Source of the DNA: CAYZSU01 sp964480565
GTDB lineage: Bacteria; UBA10199; 2-02-FULL-44-16; JAAZCA01
NCBI GenBank assembly: GCA_964480565.1
Contig: CAYZSU010000057.1
Coordinates: forward strand, 1-13,952
Reading direction: 5' to 3'
Length of the DNA: 13,952 bases
Shown in pieces: positions 1 through 6,724 of the stretch. The translations under genes and the position numbers were made by a program. Position 1 is the first letter of the stretch. Each line of letters starts with the position of its first letter. The notes beneath the pieces were generated by a model. The model searched no databases. It had not been told where the DNA came from and saw only the letters and a program-made list of their open reading frames with translations.

Positions 1-2467
1 TTTTCATATCCTTTATTATATTATTAGCCTCTACATCATTATCAATCATTATTTTGACTGTTTGCTTACGTCGAGGTTTGCCAAGAACGCGCTGTCTTAA
101 ACGACTATTAATTAAACCAAAAATATCATCAAACTCATCAGTAACTTTATCTAAATCTGAAAATACACGATGCCATAAATGTTCATTTTGAATTGATTTA
201 TGATGTATATCTGTAATCCAAAACACGTCCACCGCTACATTTGTCGTTGTCGTAAATAGCTGTGCATCAATAATATTGCATCCATGCGAACTTAATACAC
301 CCGCTAGACGTGCAAAAAGACCATGCCTATCCTTGGTAATAATTGATAACTCATGGCAATTAAGCTCAGGAATAAGTCGTAGATAGGTTTTAAGTTCACC
401 ATCTTTAATATTTTTTCCTAAATTATAATGATTCACAATACTTTCATTGGATAATAAAAAAATATAACGCTCCGGTAAGAGCTGCAAAAAAGAAAAAATC
501 TCCTCACATGTATCATTTGGTACTAGCTTGCATATTTCAAAATAAATATGAGTTTTATCTTTTTGTCGTTGTTCTGGCATTAAGTCACTTTGGATACCCT
601 GAGCACCCTCAGAAATGAGATGATATGTTTCATTATATAAATGCTTTAGCAATCCTGATTTCCAATCATTCCACAGCGTTGGGCTCACTGCTTGAATATC
701 TGAAATAGTAAGCAAATACAGCATGGATAGCATTTCTGTTGACCGAAGTGATTGTGCAAAACGTATAAGCAATGATTGATCGCTAATATCTCGTTTGAAT
801 GCCAATGTTGACATCAATGAATGCGATTTAACTAAAAAGGAAATATCTTCAATTTCAGTGGGCCTCAATCCCATCCGACTTGCTACGCGTGCAACTAAAG
901 TCCCACCAATTGTTTCATGATTACCACATCGTCCTTTGCCAATATCATGAAAAAGTGTGGCTAAAATGACAACCATAGGATTAATCACAGCACTGCGAGC
1001 ATGACGCATACTAGATTCAGTATCTATATTCTCTTTTGAAAGTAATTTAGATAGTTTTGATAATGCACGAATTGAATGAGTGCAGGTTGTATACATGTGA
1101 TATCCATCATGTTGCACCAGATGAGCAATTGGCTGCATTTCAGGAAACCACTTTACTAAATATTGACATTCTTGCATTTCCATTAAAATACGAGGTAATT
1201 GATCGATATTTTGAAAAATCTGCTGCCAAATTTTTTGAGCATTTGTACAAAAAAGAATATGTGGTACATTGTAGTAAAGCTGTGAAATATCATCTTTTGT
1301 TTTCGCATCAATAGGTACTAAATGCTGCGCGGCCATATGAAATGCCTTCAAAAAAATCAAAGGATCGGTATTCCATGTATCTTTTTCCACACGAATTGTA
1401 TTGTATTCTGTTTTTATCAAACCCTCTTCTATTTGTTTTCTAGCAATTAAACGTCTCGCAGAACCAAATAATGTGTTTTTACGTTTTATATATTCCATCA
1501 CACGCGATACTTTCAAATGCATAATGGATGTAAAGCGATAATAATCTGTCATTAATTGTTCGCTTGCACTTGCATGGTCCTGCTCCTGATAGTCCATACA
1601 TATCGCAATATCATCTTGAAAAAAATCAAGTAATCTATCCTGACATTTCTTTGATAAATAATGCAAGTGATGACGTACCTGCCAAATAAAGTCCCTTGCA
1701 CTTTGCAGCTGATCAATTGAGCTTGCATATTTTACAGATTTATTCACAGCATCATTAATATTCCATTCTTGAAAATATGCCATAGCCACCCAAATGAGTG
1801 TTTGATAATCTCGAAGACCGCCCTCACCTTCTTTAATGCTTGGCTGCAGTAGAAAAATATTATTATCCTGTTTTTGTAAACGATTATCACGCTCATCTAT
1901 TTTTCGATTAATAAAATTACGACGAAAACGCGCATTTTCAAAATGACTAATGATCATCTGACGCAACTCATCATATAATTTGTAATTGCCGCATAAATAT
2001 CTGGCATCCAACATTGCAGTTAATGCAACTGCATCTGAATTAATAATATCCTTACAATCCGATAAACTGCGAGAGGCACCACCAATGTCAATATGATTAT
2101 TCCAAAAAGGATATAATAGCCGCTCTGAAAAATCAGACAGTAACTCATTGGATGCATTTTCGTGTATAAATAACAGGTCCAAATCAGACTTTGGGCTCAA
2201 TTCAAACCGACCATATCCCCCTAAAGCCAACACGCATAATTTAGATTTATTATGATTATAGCAATTTAGTGATTTTATAAATGTAATTAAAATATGATCA
2301 TAGATATGTGCGATAGACCCACAAATTGACATGGCTGGAATACTTTTTTCAAGGGCCTTTTCTACCCATTGATTTTTTTTTGATATTGCATGGATTAATG
2401 CATCATTTGAATCAATTGATACATTTCCAAACAACGAATCTATATTTAACTCATTGAGTGATTTCAT
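1..2467 (-). CDS. glnD: PII uridylyltransferase / uridylyl-removing enzyme GlnD (3' end beyond window)
   Basis: GlnD adds UMP to PII proteins when glutamine is low and removes it when glutamine is high; it is the cytoplasmic primary nitrogen sensor. The frame is open from the ATG at 2467 to the window edge (822 codons), so about 60-80 C-terminal residues are missing. Visible domains: nucleotidyltransferase with GGYGRFELSPKSDLDLLF at residues 83-100 (catalytic D95 and D97); the conserved central KEGEGGLRDYQTL; HD hydrolase with TLFHDIGKGRCGNHET (H507, D508); a first ACT domain from about residue 703 (TKDRHGLFARLAG); and the beginning of a second ACT domain near residue 800, cut by the edge. 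I checked the minus-strand frame codon by codon over most of its length, including the whole stretch between the HD motif and the nucleotidyltransferase motif, and found no stop. Its start overlaps the end of the amidase gene by 17 nt, so the two are probably co-transcribed. Confidence 0.95.
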   Translation of the reverse strand, partial: MKSLNELNIDSLFGNVSIDSNDALIHAISKKNQWVEKALEKSIPAMSICGSIAHIYDHILITFIKSLNCYNHNKSKLCVLALGGYGRFELSPKSDLDLLFIHENASNELLSDFSERLLYPFWNNHIDIGGASRSLSDCKDIINSDAVALTAMLDARYLCGNYKLYDELRQMIISHFENARFRRNFINRKIDERDNRLQKQDNNIFLLQPSIKEGEGGLRDYQTLIWVAMAYFQEWNINDAVNKSVKYASSIDQLQSARDFIWQVRHHLHYLSKKCQDRLLDFFQDDIAICMDYQEQDHASASEQLMTDYYRFTSIMHLKVSRVMEYIKRKNTLFGSARRLIARKQIEEGLIKTEYNTIRVEKDTWNTDPLIFLKAFHMAAQHLVPIDAKTKDDISQLYYNVPHILFCTNAQKIWQQIFQNIDQLPRILMEMQECQYLVKWFPEMQPIAHLVQHDGYHMYTTCTHSIRALSKLSKLLSKENIDTESSMRHARSAVINPMVVILATLFHDIGKGRCGNHETIGGTLVARVASRMGLRPTEIEDISFLVKSHSLMSTLAFKRDISDQSLLIRFAQSLRSTEMLSMLYLLTISDIQAVSPTLWNDWKSGLLKHLYNETYHLISEGAQGIQSDLMPEQRQKDKTHIYFEICKLVPNDTCEEIFSFLQLLPERYIFLLSNESIVNHYNLGKNIKDGELKTYLRLIPELNCHELSIITKDRHGLFARLAGVLSSHGCNIIDAQLFTTTTNVAVDVFWITDIHHKSIQNEHLWHRVFSDLDKVTDEFDDIFGLINSRLRQRVLGKPRRKQTVKIMIDNDVEANNIIKDMK

Positions 2468-3149
2468 TGTTTTGCTTTATTCCTTTTTTATTTACAAGAT
2501 ACTGCATGACCCCCTTGGCAACCGAATGTGCAAATTGCTCCTGAAATTCACCACTCATTAACCGCCTTTCCTCAGAGGCATTACTTATAAAAGATGATTC
2601 TACTAGTATTGCAGGACATTTAGCTCCGACTAATACATAGAATAATGCAGATCTTACTTTTCTATTTTCAACATCGGAATAATCTTTGGAAATATCTTTG
2701 ATCAACGATGATTGCACTTTTTTTGCAAGCTGCCTGGACTCATCTGTGTTTACATTCTGAAGCATAGTTGACAAAATATGCTCTGTTGTCGACAAGGCCT
2801 TAGGCGCAAGTCTATTTTCTTGAGCAGCTAAGCGTTTGGCTGCTTTATCAGATGCATTATTCAGGTAGTAGGTTTCTATGCCTTTGGCATTTGAATTAGT
2901 GGATGCATTGGCATGAATGGAAATAAATATATCGGCTTTTTTACGTCTCGCAAATTGATTACGATCATTTAAACTTAAACTTCTATCCCAACGCCTAGTT
3001 AAATATATATTGGCATCCACTTGTTTTTGTAAATGTTTAGCCATTCGTTTTGAAATACTTAAAACTACATCTTTTTCCATTACACCGCTTGGACCAATTG
3101 CGCCAGTATCTTTTCCACCATGACCAGGATCAACTACAATATGAAGTCT
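2451..3149 (-). pseudogene. Catalytic (Amidase_3) half of a frameshifted N-acetylmuramoyl-L-alanine amidase
   Basis: This is the zinc amidase domain that cleaves the amide bond between N-acetylmuramic acid and the stem peptide. Reading starts directly after the A9 tract: RLHIVVDPGHGGKDTGAIG, then the stretch from the internal ATG at 3080. Numbered from that ATG (209 aa), the ligands and catalytic residues are E2, H56 (SIHANA) and E161 (VESSFISN). The first zinc ligand, the His of DPGHGG, lies upstream of the ATG at 3080, so a protein started there would be inactive. In this frame a TAA falls inside the A-tract region and there is no ATG, GTG or TTG between it and 3080. The half is therefore only meaningful as a continuation of the upstream reading frame. 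The 3' end overlaps glnD. Apart from the frameshift, the domain looks intact and under constraint. Confidence 0.85.
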
Positions 3150-3157
3150 TTTTTTTT
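3149..3157 (-). other. A9 homopolymer at the amidase frame break (candidate slippage site)
   Basis: Nine T on the plus strand are nine A in the mRNA, read as Lys-Lys-Lys in the upstream frame and followed by GAC TTC ATA TTG TAG. A -1 ribosomal shift on AAA AAA, or a transcript with ten A, gives KKK-RLHIVVDPGHGG and restores the catalytic domain. Homopolymer A tracts of this length are known slippage sites in AT-rich bacteria. A one-base sequencing or assembly error would look identical. Confidence 0.6.
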
Positions 3158-4180
3158 AAATTTAAACGGATCTAGTAGTGAAGTCCAAATCGATTTTTTC
3201 TTAGTCCCTGAATTTACTTTGGAGGTTTTTGCAGATTTATGCTGCTTAAAAGATAAAATCAACTTCTTCTTATCCGTATTTAATTTATAATTGGCATCAT
3301 GAGATAATTCAAAAATAATACGACTTCCTTTACCCCACAACCGTGATTTTATATGAATATTATTCAGATATGGCGATCCAATGATCAATTCCCTTTCTAT
3401 GGAATCACTTGGTATTGCTTTGGTAAATGTTAATGCCAACTTAGGTGGCGACTTTGTTCGTAAACCCTTTTCAGTGAACTCAACTGTATAGCTCGCATCA
3501 TCATTAAAAATAAGTTCCACCGTCGTTTGATCGGCTAAATCACTGACTAAAATATCATTTAATACTACACCCATTGTTTGATTGGTTGTAGTTGTTGCTG
3601 TATCGATCGGATTTTGAGCAACAACATGTTCTTTTTCAGTAATCGGATATTTAGCTGATTCAGCGACTGGTGTTTTGGCAGCTTGTGCAATTTCAAATGT
3701 AGCCAACAAGGTACGTGCTTTTGCCAGCATATCACCTTCCGGATAATGTGAAATTAAATAGTTCAGTGCTTTTTTTGAACGATCTGTTTGGCTTAAGGGA
3801 TCATGTCGAAGCAATGCAATGTGATACAAGGAGTCATCTGATAATGAATGATCAGGGTATTTCTTCACCACTTTATTATACAGCTCTATGGATAAGCGGG
3901 CATCCTCTTTATGCTTGAGTGTCTTATACAACTCATTTCGTAGCTTTGCCGCACTAAACAACGCTTTTGGGCTTTGCGAACTTTCTGGAAAATCATCTGC
4001 AATTTCCTCAAATTGATCGATACATATTGCCCATGCATTTCGATCTTTTTTATTGTGACGATTGTGTGTCACACGATGATAACATTTTTTAGCACTTTGA
4101 TACGCAGTTCTTGGAGAAGAGGCTGCAAGTGAAGTACTAGAACAAATAACAGCCAAGATAATCAAAACAATCGGTATTAA

Positions 4181-4322
4181 GAAACTGTTGAATCTTTGGA
4201 ATTGTTCAAATATGTTCAGATTCAAGGCGGACAGCAAATTCAATGAAGGCATAACCATACGAGTATAGTACTGAATTGGATCTGCTGGCAATCTACGAAA
4301 ATGGACGTTTGTGGGCAACCCC
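4181..4322. mobile_element. MITE-like element, copy 1, inside the amidase signal-peptide region
   Basis: The 142-bp element starts GAAACTGTTGAA and ends GTTTGTGGGCAACCCC. It is flanked directly by ATTAA on both sides (4176-4180 and 4323-4327), as expected for a target-site duplication. It matches the element at 9164-9314: both begin with ACTGTTGAA, share a GAATCT block and a CTCG-ATA core when read in reverse complement, and end with GTTTGTG followed by CCC. It carries no transposase, so it must be mobilised in trans if it is still active. Element plus duplication is 147 bp, or 49 codons, and has no stop in the amidase frame. Confidence 0.7.
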
Positions 4323-4423
4323 ATTAATTGATTTTTTTTCATGTGGAGCATACTAACACTGCCGATCATTGACTTCAAGACTAAAGAAACTTATGATCGA
4401 TGAATTGAACAAAGTTATCATTT

Positions 4424-4494
4424 GGAACTGTTCAAAAATGCCTTTAGACGCCTAAAAACTCGCGGATCAATACGTACAGTTTGTGAAGATGGGC
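4424..4494. repeat. Possible decayed or internally deleted relative of the MITE-like elements
   Basis: GGAACTGTTCAAAAAT at the left resembles the left end of the 9164-9314 element (GGGACTGTTGAAAAAT), and GTTTGTGAA near the right resembles its right end. The middle is only about 45 nt long and unlike the other copies, and no target duplication is evident. The resemblance is short, so this is tentative. Confidence 0.25.
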
Positions 4495-4519
4495 GTTCAA
4501 AAGAACACCGCATTATTCT

Positions 4520-4548
4520 TTCCAGACACACACAACTTCTGCTATACT
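4520..4548 (+). promoter_or_regulatory. Predicted sigma-70 promoter of the lytic transglycosylase gene
   Basis: An extended -10 (TGCTATACT, hexamer 4543-4548) lies about 36 nt before the start codon. The only -35 candidate at 17-bp spacing is weak (TTCCAG at 4520-4525), which is usual for extended -10 promoters. A GAGGA ribosome-binding site follows at 4568-4572. Confidence 0.45.
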
Positions 4549-4584
4549 ATAAACCGATAATAATAATGAGGATATCCAAAACTT

Positions 4585-5283
4585 ATGGCAAGTACAGTTC
4601 AAAATAAGCGCTTGCACGCCCAATATCAGGCCTATTTAAACCGAAATAAATCAAAAAATTCGGATACGAATACATTTAATGATCATTTAAGCACAAAAAA
4701 ACCGGAAAATAGCAAAAAAGAACCACCATCATCAAATATTGCAAATAAACATGACAAACAATTAAAGTCCACACCCACTGCAAACAGCGCATGTCACTTA
4801 GGATCACCAAAAAAAATCACCTCCTTACAGGCCAAGCGACTCGCCAAATATGCACCAATCATTGAGCAAGCAGCTAAAAAATACAATGTTCCTGTAGAGC
4901 TCATCTGCGGTGTTATCTTGCAGGAATCCAATGCAAAATTAAAAGCAGTATCCCATTGTGGCGCACAAGGATTGATGCAATTAATGCCTGGCACTGCTAA
5001 ACGATTTGGCGTAACCAATGCATTTGATCCCAAGCAGAATATTGATGGTGGCACTCATTACCTAAGTTGGCTAATGAAACGCTTTGATGGCAATATTGAA
5101 CTTACTTTAGCTGCATATAATGCAGGTGAAGGCAATGTTGAAAAGTATGGAAACAAAGTCCCCCCATTCAAGGAAACTCAAAATTATATCCCAAAGGTAC
5201 TCGGCTATGCTCAATCCATGATCGATATTTTTGTCGCCAGAGCTCCGGACAATGCATTGCCCAACTATGCCAAGAGAGCCTAG
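4585..5283 (+). CDS. SLT-family lytic transglycosylase without an obvious signal peptide
   Basis: The C-terminal half (about residues 88-215) is a soluble lytic transglycosylase domain, which cleaves the MurNAc-GlcNAc bond of peptidoglycan to give anhydro-MurNAc. The family motifs are all present: ILQESN with catalytic E114, AQGLMQLMPGTA at 127-138 and AAYNAGEG at 176-183. Residues 1-75 are polar and low in complexity (Asn, Lys, Ser, Thr) and look disordered; there is no hydrophobic export segment or lipobox at the start. The ATG at 4585 follows GAGGA at 12 nt, and no upstream alternative adds a signal peptide. The 232 aa are short next to Slt70 but usual for single-domain transglycosylases. 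The gene diverges from the amidase gene. Export could go through another route, or the protein may serve an envelope-spanning machine; the sequence does not say. Confidence 0.88.
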   Translation: MASTVQNKRLHAQYQAYLNRNKSKNSDTNTFNDHLSTKKPENSKKEPPSSNIANKHDKQLKSTPTANSACHLGSPKKITSLQAKRLAKYAPIIEQAAKKYNVPVELICGVILQESNAKLKAVSHCGAQGLMQLMPGTAKRFGVTNAFDPKQNIDGGTHYLSWLMKRFDGNIELTLAAYNAGEGNVEKYGNKVPPFKETQNYIPKVLGYAQSMIDIFVARAPDNALPNYAKRA

Positions 5284-5284
5284 A

Positions 5285-5299
5285 TTTTACATTGTAAAA
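5285..5299. repeat. Short perfect inverted repeat after the transglycosylase gene
   Basis: TTTTACA and TGTAAAA surround a single T, two nt after the stop codon. The stem is AT-only apart from one pair and has no U-run, so it is a weak terminator candidate or simply AT-rich sequence. Confidence 0.3.
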
Positions 5300-5363
5300 A
5301 ACAAATAACTAGCTAAAATAAAACAACTTATCCATTTATTAATATTTTTCCAATCAAACAAGA

Positions 5364-5392
5364 TTGACATTTACGTAAATGTTCTCTATTCA
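5364..5392 (+). promoter_or_regulatory. Predicted promoter of the merR-nifU-nifS operon
   Basis: A consensus -35 (TTGACA, 5364-5369) is followed after 17 bp by a poor -10 (TATTCA, 5387-5392). Transcription from it would begin at about 5399, the first base of the merR ATG, so the message may be leaderless; no Shine-Dalgarno sequence precedes that ATG. A good -35 with a poor -10 is typical of promoters that need an activator. Confidence 0.5.
5367..5382. promoter_or_regulatory. 16-bp perfect palindrome, probable operator for the MerR-family regulator
   Basis: ACATTTACGTAAATGT is its own reverse complement. It overlaps the end of the -35 box and fills most of the -35/-10 spacer, where MerR-family dimers bind and untwist DNA. 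Its location 17 bp before the regulator's own gene suggests autoregulation. That the MerR protein binds here is inference. Confidence 0.5.
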
Positions 5393-5398
5393 CCTCAC

Positions 5399-5884
5399 AT
5401 GACAATGAATGCAGCTATTTACCATATTGGAAAACTCGCCAAATCGCTCGGCATTTCACAGCGTTCCATTCGTTATTATGAGGAACTAGGCTTTATCACC
5501 CCAACACGAACACTATCCGGCTATCGCCAATACTCACAAAAAGACCATGATATCCTCAAATTATTACTTCAATTTAAAAATTTAGGGCTCAAACTAAATG
5601 AAATTCAATCATTTTTTTCAAAAAATAGCACTGATGGTGAAAAACACATTCAATATATTGAACAGCAATTACAGGAAAAACGCATAAGCTTACAAGAAAA
5701 AATAAGTCATTATCATGATGCAATTTCATTTATTGACGATGTATTAAAAATGATCAATCAATGCAATGTCTGTCAAAGCATTGAAGATCATATATCCTGT
5801 ACACATTGCTTGCAAGAAAATGCATCTAACAACAATACCAATGTAAGAATATACATGGAAAAAGTAGTTAAAACACCGAATTAA
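5399..5884 (+). CDS. MerR-family transcriptional regulator with a C-terminal CxxC-x8-CxxC motif
   Basis: A MerR winged-helix DNA-binding domain occupies about residues 6-75 (IGKLAKSLGISQRSIRYYEE, then GYRQYSQKD), followed by the long dimerisation helix (about 80-120) and a short effector tail. The tail holds four cysteines, C122, C125, C134 and C137, as CxxC-x8-CxxC, able to bind a metal or an Fe-S cluster. This differs from the SoxR cluster motif, whose cysteines are packed closer. The stop is 12 nt before nifU, so the regulator heads the Fe-S assembly operon and probably senses Fe-S, iron, zinc or redox state to control it; this is inferred from context. The ATG at 5399 has no ribosome-binding site; a second ATG at 5405 is also possible. 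Confidence 0.85.
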   Translation: MTMNAAIYHIGKLAKSLGISQRSIRYYEELGFITPTRTLSGYRQYSQKDHDILKLLLQFKNLGLKLNEIQSFFSKNSTDGEKHIQYIEQQLQEKRISLQEKISHYHDAISFIDDVLKMINQCNVCQSIEDHISCTHCLQENASNNNTNVRIYMEKVVKTPN

Positions 5885-5896
5885 AGAGAGGGTTTT

Positions 5897-6724
5897 ATGT
5901 GGAATTATACAGAAAATGTGGTGGATCATTTCTTACACCCACGCAATGTCGGCGATATTGAGAATGCTGATGGTATCGGTGAAGTAGGATCATTGGCTTG
6001 TGGCGATATGCTAAGACTTAGCTTTAAATTAGGCGACAATGGCCGTATCGCTGATGCGAAGTTTAAAACCTTTGGATGCGCCTCTGCCATCGCATCTAGC
6101 TCCGCACTTACTGAGCTCATAAAGGATAAAAGTATTGAGGAGGCCTTAACAATTACCAATCAAGATATTGCTGATTATTTAGGTGGATTACCTGGTGAAA
6201 AAATGCACTGTTCTGTATTGGGACGTGAAGCACTGGAAGCAGCGATTGCTGATTATCGGGGTGAACCCAAGCAAGAACGACAGTTGGAAGGCGATGTTAT
6301 ATGCCATTGCTTTGGCATTACAGACACCGTTATCCTACGCGCAATATCAGAAAATCAGCTTACTACTGTTGAGGAAATTACCAATTATACCAAAGCTGGC
6401 GGCGGCTGTGGCAAGTGCACGGACAAAATAAACGCATTAATTAACAATACAAGCAGCAATGAGCAGGTCCCAACCGATACGATGACAAATTTAGAACGCA
6501 TTCGACAAATTGAAACATTAATCAATGATCGCATTCGCCCTGCATTAAAGCAAGACCACGGTGACCTTGAATTAATTGATATTGATGGTTTTACAGTAAA
6601 AGTACAGCTTAAAGGTGCTTGTGCCACATGTCCCTCCTCAACACATACCATGAAACAATTTATTGAAAAGGAAATGCAAAAACGCATATCCCGTAATATT
6701 ATTGTGCAGGAGGTTAAATCATGA
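5897..6724 (+). CDS. nifU: NifU, full-length three-module Fe-S cluster scaffold
   Basis: This scaffold builds [2Fe-2S] and [4Fe-4S] clusters from NifS-derived sulfur and passes them to apoproteins. Three modules are visible in 275 aa. An IscU-like domain (1-125) has its three cluster cysteines C35, C61 and C105. A BFD-like [2Fe-2S] domain (about 133-180) has C136, C138, C171 and C174 (VICHCFG and GGGCGKC). A C-terminal Nfu domain (about 200-275) has C242 and C245 (CATCPSS). All cluster ligands are intact. The start at 5897 follows AGAGAGGG. The stop overlaps the nifS start by four bases (ATGA). No nitrogenase genes are nearby. In epsilon- and many deltaproteobacteria this NIF-type pair is the general Fe-S machinery, so nitrogen fixation should not be assumed. 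Confidence 0.93.
   Translation: MWNYTENVVDHFLHPRNVGDIENADGIGEVGSLACGDMLRLSFKLGDNGRIADAKFKTFGCASAIASSSALTELIKDKSIEEALTITNQDIADYLGGLPGEKMHCSVLGREALEAAIADYRGEPKQERQLEGDVICHCFGITDTVILRAISENQLTTVEEITNYTKAGGGCGKCTDKINALINNTSSNEQVPTDTMTNLERIRQIETLINDRIRPALKQDHGDLELIDIDGFTVKVQLKGACATCPSSTHTMKQFIEKEMQKRISRNIIVQEVKS

Larger units (their letters stand above)
3134..4342 (-). pseudogene. N-terminal half of the same amidase: signal peptide, TPR-like repeats, AMIN domain
   Basis: Numbered from a possible TTG start at 4378 (414 codons), this half has a hydrophobic export segment at 67-86 (LIPIVLIILAVICSSTSLAA), TPR-like helical repeats at about 90-235, a Thr/Gln-rich linker, and an AMIN domain at about 276-380 that in this family targets the amidase to the septum or wall. 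It ends in a stop 15 nt after the A9 tract. I prefer the ATG at 4342 (residue 13 of the longer reading), because MKKNQL followed by LIPIVLII would be a normal signal peptide if the inserted element at 4181-4322 were removed. No candidate start has a clear Shine-Dalgarno sequence. With one extra A, or a -1 shift, both halves would join into about 630 residues; without the insertion, about 581. The gene is either decaying or needs slippage. Confidence 0.8.

Noticed and set aside
1057..1314. Plus-strand 85-codon open frame starting MIMHELNECRLYTC
   Set aside because: It lies antisense inside the uninterrupted glnD frame between the central region and the HD domain, and its protein resembles nothing known.
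2451..3080. A self-standing 209-residue amidase starting at the ATG at 3080
   Set aside because: It would lack the DPGHGG motif with its zinc-binding histidine, which is encoded directly upstream in the same frame but without a start codon.
4422..4607. 61-codon plus-strand open frame before the transglycosylase
   Set aside because: It starts with TTG, covers a repeat fragment and a promoter, overlaps the transglycosylase start, and has no recognisable product.
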